Shown here: in pieces, positions 1-6,721 of the stretch
Layout: each line of letters opens with the position of its first letter
Numbering within the stretch: the first letter of the stretch is position 1
NCBI GenBank assembly: GCA_934670175.1
Contig: CAKUOX010000080.1
Location: 1 to 8,929 of the forward strand
Direction of reading: 5' to 3'
Origin: an uncultured Clostridia bacterium
Lineage (GTDB): Bacteria; Bacillota; Clostridia; Christensenellales; Aristaeellaceae
Length of the DNA: 8,929 bases
Notes under the pieces: generated by a model
What the model was told of the DNA's origin: nothing
Database searches by the model: none
Seen by the model: only the letters and a program-made list of their open reading frames with translations
Translations under genes and position numbers: made by a program

Positions 1-2220
1 CCAAAGATTCGCGACGGATTGATCGCAGTGGAGGATATACAGGATTGCGTGGAAAAGGTGCTCAGCGAGGCGGGCTATTTTGACGTCGCCAAGGCGTACA
101 TACTGTATCGCAGGCAGCGCGAGAACGTGCGGAACGCAGGCGGCACGCTGCTGAATTACAAGGAGCTGGTGGACAACTATCTGCAGATCAACGACTGGCG
201 GGTCAAGGAGAATTCTACGGTCACCTATTCCGTGGGCGGACTGATCCTGTCCAATTCCGGCGCGATTACCGCCAACTACTGGCTCAGCGAGGTCTACGAC
301 GCGGAGGTTGCTGAGGCGCACCGGAGTGCGGCATTGCACCTGCACGACCTGAGCATGCTCACCGGCTACTGCGCCGGCTGGAGTCTGAAGCAGCTGATTC
401 AGGAAGGCTTGGGCGGCGTTCCGGGGAAGATCAGTTCGGCGCCGGCGTCGCACCTGTCCACGCTGTGCAATCAGATGGTCAATTTTCTGGGAATCATGCA
501 GAACGAGTGGGCGGGAGCACAGGCGTTTTCGTCGTTCGACACCTATCTCGCACCCTTTGTAAAAGCCGATGGACTCACCCAACGGGAGGTCAAGCAGTGC
601 GTCCAGTCCTTTGTATTCGGCGTCAACACACCCTCCCGCTGGGGCACGCAGGCTCCCTTCAGCAACATCACGCTGGACTGGACCGTTCCCGGCGATCTCA
701 GGGATTTGCCGGCGATTGTGGGCGGCTGCGAACAGGACTTTACTTACGGGGACTGTCAGAAGGAGATGGACATGGTGAATCGGGCGTTCATCGAAATCAT
801 GCTGGAGGGAGACGCCAACGGGCGCGGCTTCCAGTATCCGATCCCCACCTATTCCATCACGCGGGATTTCGACTGGAGCAATACGGAGAACAACCGCCTG
901 CTGTTTGAAATGACTGCGAAGTACGGTACGCCCTATTTTTCCAACTACATCAATTCAGACATGGAACCAGGCGACGTGCGTTCCATGTGCTGTAGGCTGC
1001 GACTGGATCTCCGTGAGCTTCGTAAGAAATCGGGCGGTTTTTTCGGCTCCGGCGAATCCACCGGTTCCGTGGGCGTCGTCACCATCAATCTGCCGCGAAT
1101 CGCCTATCTGGCGGAGAGCGAGCGGGACTTCTATGCGCGGCTGGATAGGTTGATGGATATCGCCGCCCGATCCCTGAAAATCAAGCGCACGGTCGTCACC
1201 AAGCTCATGGACGCGGGACTCTATCCCTACACCGGGCGGTACCTGGGCACGTTTGATAACCACTTCTCCACCATCGGCCTGGTGGGCATGAACGAAGCCG
1301 GACTGAACGCCGTGTGGCTGCGGAAGGATCTGACCCATCTGGAAACGCAGCGCTTCGCTAAAGACGTGCTCAACCATATGCTGGCACGGCTGAGCGATTA
1401 CCAGGAACAGTACGGAGATCTGTACAACCTTGAGGCGACGCCGGCGGAATCCACGGCCTACCGCCTCGCCAAGCACGACAAGGCGTGCTATCCAGACATT
1501 GTCGTCGCAAATGAGAACGGGACGCCCTATTACACGAATTCCAGTCATCTGCCAGTGGGATATACCGAGGATCTGTTCTCCGCGCTGGATATTCAGGATG
1601 AGCTGCAGACACTGTACACGTCGGGCACGGTGTTCCACGCATTTCTGGGCGAGAAACTGCCGGACTGGCAGGCGGCGGCCGCTCTGGTGCGGAAAATCGC
1701 CGAAAACTACAGGCTGCCCTATTATACGCTGTCACCCACCTATTCCATCTGCAAAAATCACAGCTATCTGGCGGGAGAACAGAGCGTTTGCCCGCACTGC
1801 GGAGAAAAAACGGAAATATACAGCCGCATTACCGGCTATTATCGACCCGTGCAGAACTGGAACGACGGTAAGGCGCAAGAGTTCAGGGATCGCATGGTGT
1901 ACGACGCAGAAAGATCCTGTGCGACGCATCCTTATTCTGAAACCGTACACGGTGCGAAAGCCAGCGTTGCAGCGGAGCCGGAGAAAGCTTCTCAGCCGGA
2001 CGCGAGAATCACGCTATTTGCCAGCCATACATGTCCCAGTTGCAAAAGGGCGCAACAGTTGCTCGCCCAGACGGGCATCCCCCATGCACTGGTTTACGCC
2101 GATGCTGCGCCGGAGGCGGCCGCAAAGCTGAACATTCGCCAGGTGCCCACACTGATTTCCGGCGAAAACCGGTATACGGGGCTGGCTGCTGTCCAGCAGT
2201 TTATCGCCACATGCCGATAA
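1..2220 (+). CDS. nrdD: Anaerobic (class III) ribonucleoside-triphosphate reductase with fused C-terminal redoxin domain, 5' partial
   Basis: This glycyl-radical enzyme reduces ribonucleoside triphosphates to deoxyribonucleotides in the anaerobic cytoplasm. The frame is open to base 1, and the first residues look like the end of an ATP-cone, so the TTG at 19 is probably internal and the true start lies off the left edge. Numbering from that TTG: active-site finger loop with C324-C325 in MCCRL, followed by a GSGESTGS-VGVVTINLPR block; zinc-site ligands in CKNH and CPHC just before the radical loop; glycyl radical at about G606 in RITGYYRP; and, after a linker of about 45 residues, a thioredoxin/glutaredoxin-like domain (about 663-733) with CPSC at 672-675 and a cis-proline-type QVPT. 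The CCRL loop and TGYY radical site resemble Thermotoga-type NrdD rather than E. coli (RVCGY). The redoxin may recycle the active-site cysteines (inference). No activase gene nrdG follows. Confidence 0.96.
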   Translation, partial: PKIRDGLIAVEDIQDCVEKVLSEAGYFDVAKAYILYRRQRENVRNAGGTLLNYKELVDNYLQINDWRVKENSTVTYSVGGLILSNSGAITANYWLSEVYDAEVAEAHRSAALHLHDLSMLTGYCAGWSLKQLIQEGLGGVPGKISSAPASHLSTLCNQMVNFLGIMQNEWAGAQAFSSFDTYLAPFVKADGLTQREVKQCVQSFVFGVNTPSRWGTQAPFSNITLDWTVPGDLRDLPAIVGGCEQDFTYGDCQKEMDMVNRAFIEIMLEGDANGRGFQYPIPTYSITRDFDWSNTENNRLLFEMTAKYGTPYFSNYINSDMEPGDVRSMCCRLRLDLRELRKKSGGFFGSGESTGSVGVVTINLPRIAYLAESERDFYARLDRLMDIAARSLKIKRTVVTKLMDAGLYPYTGRYLGTFDNHFSTIGLVGMNEAGLNAVWLRKDLTHLETQRFAKDVLNHMLARLSDYQEQYGDLYNLEATPAESTAYRLAKHDKACYPDIVVANENGTPYYTNSSHLPVGYTEDLFSALDIQDELQTLYTSGTVFHAFLGEKLPDWQAAAALVRKIAENYRLPYYTLSPTYSICKNHSYLAGEQSVCPHCGEKTEIYSRITGYYRPVQNWNDGKAQEFRDRMVYDAERSCATHPYSETVHGAKASVAAEPEKASQPDARITLFASHTCPSCKRAQQLLAQTGIPHALVYADAAPEAAAKLNIRQVPTLISGENRYTGLAAVQQFIATCR

Positions 2221-2310
2221 TGGAAAGATTGTAGCCTCGCGCTTACCAACTTTCGAAGCATAAAAGGAGGATTGCATCGCCCTGCTGCAGGGCAGACATG
2301 AGCTTATCGT

Positions 2311-2466
2311 TTAGAGAGCCAGGAAGCGGTCTGCCGTTGTTCTCAGGCGTGTGCCCTGCTCCTTTTGCCCCCGCCCTGCCGAGCATACTACGCCGCAGTT
2401 CAGACCAATTACGAGATTCAGACCGGTCAACAGGCGCAAATCCCGGTTGATCATAATCGTGTCCAA
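2311..2466 (-). CDS. Possible small protein with hydrophobic N-terminal segment
   Basis: A minus-strand frame encodes 51 residues from a TTG at 2466, or 47 from the ATG at 2454. AAAAGGTG (2476-2483) lies 9 bases upstream of the TTG, so the TTG is the better-placed start. The translation opens with a charged INRD segment, then a hydrophobic stretch (LLTGLNLVIGL then GVVC) that could be one short membrane helix, then a basic, polar tail ending DRFLAL. This charged, hydrophobic, basic layout resembles small YtxH-like membrane proteins of Firmicutes, but I see no diagnostic motif. An overlapping 77-codon frame on the same strand looks less protein-like. A weak hairpin (2279-2293) follows the stop. 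It may be a real small gene, a decayed one, or chance. Confidence 0.3.
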   Translation of the reverse strand: MDTIMINRDLRLLTGLNLVIGLNCGVVCSAGRGQKEQGTRLRTTADRFLAL

Positions 2467-2540
2467 AGCCGCTCACACCTTTTCAGTATGATGTATTGCG
2501 TACACCGAAGTTGAAAGAGATCTGGGCGGCTTTCTTTTTT
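2465..2540 (+). terminator. Putative intrinsic terminator or attenuator ahead of the glycosyltransferase operon
   Basis: AAAGCCGC at 2465-2472 is perfectly complementary to GCGGCTTT at 2526-2533, and TTTTTT follows at 2535-2540, the order expected for an intrinsic terminator reading rightwards. The intervening 53 bases are long for a simple loop, but CTTTTCA (2479-2485) can pair with TGAAAG (2512-2517) to form a second, bulged helix inside. It could end nrdD transcription, or act as a conditional leader for the operon starting at 2572. Pairing was done by eye with no energy calculation. Confidence 0.35.
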
Positions 2541-2571
2541 ACACAAATAACAGTCAGAGAGGGGGAAACAA

Positions 2572-3729
2572 ATGAGAATTGCAATCGGAATGGTTGTTCG
2601 GAATTTTCTGTCGGCGTATCCATTGACCGCTTTTCTGGACAATGCAGAAAAGTACGGTCACTGCATCGATCGCACAATTGTCATTTACTCACACGAAATC
2701 GATCCAGTAGCGGTTCGAAAACTTGCGGGCAGGGCGAAGCTTTCTCTGATACGCGTTCACGCCTTCGAAAAGGCGGAGCGAATGCTGAAGGCGTATGGCG
2801 TCCGGCGCGAAGCGATTCAGGATCTGCTGCTCTGCCCTCTGGCTGACGCGCACGGGCTGGTTCCCTACGGCTTTAATCGCAACCATGTGCTGATGGAGGC
2901 GTTGTTTGAAGCGGTTGACGTCCTCATCTTTGTGGATTCGGATGTAAAACCGGCGGTTTTACGTCGCATGCCGGACGGCGCAGTGCAACTCCAGGAAATC
3001 GACTTCGTCGGCGCGCATCTGCGCGGCATATCCATGGGCGCGGACGTCACCAGTAGCGAATATACGGGCTATAATATTTTGCCGCCGGCGCGCTTCGGCG
3101 GCATGGTGGAACTGCTCTGCGGCCTGCACAAAGAAGCCATGGCGGATTTCTGGCTGAACAGCGAAGTCCACGGCGGACTTACCGTCCAGGAAAATGATTC
3201 TAGGATGGAACCTACTTCAAAGGTGCTGGGCGGCAATCTGGGAATCCGAGTCGGCGCGCTCGCGGCGCTACCCGCATTCTTCTCCCCGTACTACTTCTAT
3301 AACGGAACACCGCTGCTCGCTCGGGGCGAGGATACGCTTTGGGGTCTGGCCGCCGCCCAGCGCCACATCAGATGCCTGGACATCCATACCCCTATTTTTC
3401 ACGATACCTATGGAGACTATCCGGTGGTTCCCGATCTATGCAGGGACGCAAAAGTCCGCGATCGGCTATATTACGCCTGCACGGGCTGGATCGGGCGAAA
3501 CGTTTTCCTGCGATGGAAGTTAGGACGCTTACCTGAAGAATTCGCGCAGAGAAATCAGAAACTGTCGGAGGGTGCAGAAGCACTGCATCGATATGTGGGC
3601 GATGATAGATTCCTGTGCCTGTCCGAAATCCAGAGCGCCGCTGAAGCGTGGCTTCCGGAAATGGCAGAGCAGTACCGACGGTCGGAAGAGGCATGGAACG
3701 AGTTTAAAGAAAGGTGGTTTAGACGATGA
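2572..3729 (+). CDS. GT-A-like glycosyltransferase, first gene of a three-gene operon
   Basis: This 385-residue protein is probably a cytoplasmic, metal-dependent, nucleotide-sugar transferase; donor and acceptor cannot be read from the sequence. It has a beta-strand start (MRIAIGMVVRNF), a D-x-D motif at 122-124 (FVDSDV) for metal and nucleotide-sugar binding, a GGNLGI loop in the middle, an acidic RGED motif at about 251-254 typical of GT-A catalytic or acceptor sites, and a histidine at about 277 (FHDTYGDYP) in the place where many GT-A enzymes bind metal. There is no signal peptide or membrane segment. The start at 2572 follows AGAGGGGG at good spacing. The stop overlaps the next start as ATGA. 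The third gene of the operon shows the same order of D-x-D, GG and RGED motifs, so the two may be distant relatives. Family placement within CAZy is uncertain. Confidence 0.8.
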   Translation: MRIAIGMVVRNFLSAYPLTAFLDNAEKYGHCIDRTIVIYSHEIDPVAVRKLAGRAKLSLIRVHAFEKAERMLKAYGVRREAIQDLLLCPLADAHGLVPYGFNRNHVLMEALFEAVDVLIFVDSDVKPAVLRRMPDGAVQLQEIDFVGAHLRGISMGADVTSSEYTGYNILPPARFGGMVELLCGLHKEAMADFWLNSEVHGGLTVQENDSRMEPTSKVLGGNLGIRVGALAALPAFFSPYYFYNGTPLLARGEDTLWGLAAAQRHIRCLDIHTPIFHDTYGDYPVVPDLCRDAKVRDRLYYACTGWIGRNVFLRWKLGRLPEEFAQRNQKLSEGAEALHRYVGDDRFLCLSEIQSAAEAWLPEMAEQYRRSEEAWNEFKERWFRR

Positions 3730-4955
3730 GGATATTGCTGGTAAATCATTTTCCCTTGGAAGGTTCGGGAAGTGGAACCTATGTCAAAAATATTGCGCTT
3801 CATCTGCGGAAGCGCGGTCACAGCGTATACGTTATTTCCCCCGAAAATCGCTCGCCCCGGGAGTTCTCCGGAATCGTCCATCTGCCGGTGATGTTTTCGA
3901 AGGGCGGAGCGCACCCAGATGCGTTACCTTTCAATTTTCCCTGCTTTACGACCCATCCCCAGAGCGCGACGACCTTCGCAGATCTCAGCGCCGGAGAATT
4001 GTCCCAGTATCTCACAGTGTTCGCCGCCGTGCTTCGGCGAGCAGTGCAGACGTTTCAGCCGGATATTATCCATGCGCAGCATCTGTGGTGTCTCAGTTGG
4101 CTGGCTTCCCTGTACGGCGTTCCGTCGGTCGTCACCATACATGGGACGGATCTCATGGGTTATGAAAAGTGGCCGGCTTTTCGCGGTTTCGCGGAGGAAG
4201 CTGCGGTGGGCAGCAAATGCGTGCTTGCCATCTCAAGGGACATCCATGATCGAACACTTTCCCTGATGCCACAAACCTTTGACAAAATGAGGCTCCTGAC
4301 AAATGGCTATAATGAAGATATCTTTTATCCGGAAGAGATTGACAGGACAGAACTGCTGGCTTCCATGGGACTTCCCTACTGTGGCGAGAATATCGTTTTA
4401 TTTGTTGGAAAGCTGACTGCGTTCAAGGGCGTTGGTACGTTGCTCCGCGCGGCGCACTGCTACGAAAGACTGGCGGAAGATGAGATTCTCACGCTGATCG
4501 TAGGGGATGGAAAGGAGAGGGAACAGCTTGAGATGCTCAGCCGCTGTCTCAACTTGAAAAAAACTCGCTTTCTCGGGCACAAAAGTCAGGACGAGTTGCG
4601 GCGGCTCTACAATGCGGCGGATGTGTTCGTCATGCCCTCACGTCGCGAACCTTTCGGTCTCGTCGCCCTGGAGGCCATGGCATGCGGGCTCCCTGTCGTA
4701 GCTTCAAACGAGGGGGGCATGCCGGAATTTGTCAGCCGCGAAGCGGGAACGCTGGTTTCCGTGGACGATGTGGAAGCTTTCTGCGGCGCGATTCTGGAAG
4801 AATTGACCCGTCGCCATGTGGAGCCGGAACGGCGCGCTGCCATCGCGCGGTACGCTCGATGCAATTTTGCGCAGCAGAGCTATGTGGAGCGACTGGAAGA
4901 AGTTTATGAAGCAGCGCTATCCCCAAAGCGTCTGAAGGAGGAATGCGCACGATGA
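3726..4955 (+). CDS. GT4-family (GT-B fold) glycosyltransferase
   Basis: This 409-residue retaining glycosyltransferase has a GT-B fold and would transfer a sugar from a nucleotide donor to a glycan, lipid or protein acceptor. The N-terminal domain begins MRILLVNHFP with the glycine-rich GSGSGT loop (13-18) and has HGTD at 139-142, a usual acceptor or catalytic site. The C-terminal Rossmann domain has VGKLTAFKG (G228, K229, K234), contacting donor phosphates, and the E-x7-E motif at E308-E316 (EPFGLVALE), followed by MACGLPVVAS and EGG. All hallmarks of family GT4 are present and the length is normal. It overlaps the previous gene by 4 bases (ATGA at 3726-3729), with AAGGTGG at 3711-3717 as its binding site, so the two are translationally coupled. 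The substrate is unknown; cell-surface polysaccharide, glycolipid or protein glycosylation are all possible. Confidence 0.93.
   Translation: MRILLVNHFPLEGSGSGTYVKNIALHLRKRGHSVYVISPENRSPREFSGIVHLPVMFSKGGAHPDALPFNFPCFTTHPQSATTFADLSAGELSQYLTVFAAVLRRAVQTFQPDIIHAQHLWCLSWLASLYGVPSVVTIHGTDLMGYEKWPAFRGFAEEAAVGSKCVLAISRDIHDRTLSLMPQTFDKMRLLTNGYNEDIFYPEEIDRTELLASMGLPYCGENIVLFVGKLTAFKGVGTLLRAAHCYERLAEDEILTLIVGDGKEREQLEMLSRCLNLKKTRFLGHKSQDELRRLYNAADVFVMPSRREPFGLVALEAMACGLPVVASNEGGMPEFVSREAGTLVSVDDVEAFCGAILEELTRRHVEPERRAAIARYARCNFAQQSYVERLEEVYEAALSPKRLKEECAR
4935..4941 (+). promoter_or_regulatory. Ribosome binding site that selects the start at 4952
   Basis: AAGGAGG lies inside the end of the GT4 gene. 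An ATG at 4943 begins only 1 base after it, too close to use, while the in-frame ATG at 4952 is 10 bases away and forms an ATGA overlap with the upstream stop, the same junction type as at 3726. The start at 4952 is therefore preferred. Confidence 0.75.
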
Positions 4956-6721
4956 GAAAGACCATGGTCATACCGACGTATTGGGCGCGAGGAACAGGAG
5001 AAGCATGGCGGGAAGGAGATGCTGTCTACGACCATCCCACGCCCGTGGATCAGGAGGGAACGCTGGAGCGCGCACTGGTTAGCATGAAACAATTCCCTGA
5101 AAAGGACTTCAAGTTGGTAATCCTAATCTGCCCTACCACGCCAGAGGTGGAAGAGGCTGCCTATGCGCAGGTGGTTCGTATCGTGCGCAGAGCGTGTTTG
5201 AACGTGGAAACCTATCTGTTTACGGCGGGAGATCTCCGCGAGATTGCAGGGTTATTGTCCGACGCGGGGCTGGGCGAGCGCAGCGCCCAGCTCCTGTCCC
5301 TCTTTGGCTATTCCAACGTGCGCAATATGTGTCTGCTGGCCGCCTCCATCCTGACGGCGGACGCCGTGCTTCTGATTGATGACGATGAGGTGTTTGAAAC
5401 GCCAGATTTCGTTCCCCGTTCGCTGGAGTTTCTGGGTAGACGCATTTACGGCGACATCGTGCATGGCATAGCCGGCTACTATCTCAACGGCAGTGGACAG
5501 TATTACGACGAGGTAACGCCCGAACCGTGGATGACCTACTGGGATCGCTTTGAGTGCAAGGCCAGAGCCTTTGACCAGATCATCGGCGGTGGCCCGCGCC
5601 TGAAAAGAACGCCCTTTGCCTTCGGCGGCGCCATGGTGCTGCACAGGGAACTCTTTGAATGCGTCCCCTTTGATCCGCTCGTGACGCGTGGTGAAGACAT
5701 CGACTATCTCGTTAACAGCAGGATGTTTGGCTTCAGCTTTTTTCTGGACAATACGCTGTCTATCAAACACCTGCCCCAACCCAAATCGCATCCAAAGTGG
5801 AAGCACCTGCGCGAGGATATCTATCGCTTCGTGTATCAGCGTGCAAAGTTGAACGCCCAGCGCAGAATCAGCAACCTGATTCCAGTCAGTCCAGAGGACT
5901 TCGATCCCTATCCAGGAGAATTTCTCAAGGCAGATCTGGAAGAGAAGATCTACCGAAGCAGCATGATGCTGGCTGCGCAGTACATTGCGGAGGGAAAACC
6001 AGAAGACAGCATGGAGGCGATGCGGAACATTTTCCTCTCCCGCTATGACGCGCAGCCGTCATTCGACGCGTTTGAGGCTTATCTGGATACCCAGGCGGCG
6101 TGGGAACAGCTCATCCACCTCGTGAGAAAGAAACGCTATGCCGTGCGCTGCGTCCTGGAAACGCATAATCTTTCATCGCCCGCAATCCATCGGGATGAGA
6201 ACCACCGCAGGCAGCTGACGCGAGAAGAGCTTCTGGAGGTGCTTTTGAAATTGCCTGCCTTTTCTGCCTTTTCAGGAAAGGAGCGGCAAATTCTCCTCGA
6301 CTACTGCCATGTGAAGACGTATTATGAGCATGAAACGGTTTTTGCCTGCGGAGATTATGACGATGAAGTCTGTCTGGTATTAAAGGGGGAAGTACAGCTC
6401 ATGGCGAACCGGGAAGAAAACAGCAGCGCCGCCCCTATGGAAATCGCTTCCATCAGGGCGGGCGGCTTTCTGGGAGAGAACTGTCTTTCCCAAAATGTAT
6501 TCAGGCTCAGCGGAACGGCCGTAGAATTTACCGAGCTACTGTGCATCGGAAGATACCGCCTGAAGATGCTGCTGGAAGCGCATCCCACCATCGGTGTCAA
6601 GCTTCTCAGTTGCTTTCTGCAGAGCCTGTCAGAAAAAATCACCCGTTCTAATGAAGTGCGCCTCCATACAGCCAACTATGCCCGCAACGTCGTTACGGAA
6701 CCGCTGTACAAGCGGGATTGA
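4952..6721 (+). CDS. GT-A-like glycosyltransferase fused to a cyclic-nucleotide-binding-like domain
   Basis: This 589-residue two-part protein begins with a GT-A transferase (about 1-330). It opens MRKTMVIPTYW, followed by a YDHPTP segment, a GYSNVRN helix, the metal-binding acidic cluster DDDE at 143-146, an FAFGGAMV loop, RGEDID at 246-251 and a late histidine at about 273 (IKHLP). A helical stretch (about 330-425) follows. Residues about 430-560 then read as a cNMP-binding/CRP-like beta-barrel: an entry helix (LLKLPAFSAF), LKGEVQL, and a phosphate-cassette-like GGFLGENCLS at 504-513 with an arginine a few residues later (FRLSGTA). The glutamate and arginine are present, but spacing around the arginine departs from CRP, so ligand binding is uncertain. 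There is no DNA-binding helix-turn-helix after the barrel and no membrane segment. It is the last gene of the operon. The fusion suggests ligand-gated or scaffolded glycosylation (inference). Confidence 0.82.
   Translation: MRKTMVIPTYWARGTGEAWREGDAVYDHPTPVDQEGTLERALVSMKQFPEKDFKLVILICPTTPEVEEAAYAQVVRIVRRACLNVETYLFTAGDLREIAGLLSDAGLGERSAQLLSLFGYSNVRNMCLLAASILTADAVLLIDDDEVFETPDFVPRSLEFLGRRIYGDIVHGIAGYYLNGSGQYYDEVTPEPWMTYWDRFECKARAFDQIIGGGPRLKRTPFAFGGAMVLHRELFECVPFDPLVTRGEDIDYLVNSRMFGFSFFLDNTLSIKHLPQPKSHPKWKHLREDIYRFVYQRAKLNAQRRISNLIPVSPEDFDPYPGEFLKADLEEKIYRSSMMLAAQYIAEGKPEDSMEAMRNIFLSRYDAQPSFDAFEAYLDTQAAWEQLIHLVRKKRYAVRCVLETHNLSSPAIHRDENHRRQLTREELLEVLLKLPAFSAFSGKERQILLDYCHVKTYYEHETVFACGDYDDEVCLVLKGEVQLMANREENSSAAPMEIASIRAGGFLGENCLSQNVFRLSGTAVEFTELLCIGRYRLKMLLEAHPTIGVKLLSCFLQSLSEKITRSNEVRLHTANYARNVVTEPLYKRD

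Larger units (their letters stand above)
2221..2571. other. Intergenic region between nrdD and the glycosyltransferase operon
   Basis: These 351 bases hold no long gene. Working rightwards, there is a GGAGG-rich stretch at 2264-2270 with no usable start behind it. Next comes a short perfect palindrome, GCCCTGC-T-GCAGGGC, at 2279-2293. A possible 51-codon minus-strand gene occupies 2311-2466. A long-range stem (AAAGCCGC at 2465-2472 with GCGGCTTT at 2526-2533) is followed by a T run. A strong ribosome binding site, AGAGGGGG, lies just before the ATG at 2572. I found no convincing sigma-70 -35/-10 pair on the plus strand for the glycosyltransferase operon. TTGAAA at 2511 lacks a matching -10 at the right distance. 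Confidence 0.7.

Noticed and set aside
955..1638. Minus-strand open frame of 227 codons inside nrdD
   Set aside because: It lies antisense to highly conserved NrdD motifs and has no recognisable domain; long antisense frames are expected in GC-rich coding sequence.
1430..2131. Plus-strand frame of 233 codons overlapping the 3' part of nrdD
   Set aside because: The product is arginine- and proline-rich shadow translation of nrdD in another frame, while the NrdD frame carries the zinc, glycyl-radical and redoxin motifs.
2279..2293. GCCCTGC-T-GCAGGGC palindrome as terminator of nrdD
   Set aside because: No U tract follows on the plus strand, and on the minus strand the pyrimidine run is too far away; the loop would be only 3 bases.
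3572..4165. Plus-strand frame of 197 codons across the junction of the first two glycosyltransferases
   Set aside because: It overlaps two well-supported genes in another frame and shows no domain.
5252..5806. Minus-strand frame of 184 codons inside the third glycosyltransferase
   Set aside because: It is antisense to the DDDE to RGED core of a clear GT-A domain and has no binding site or family likeness.
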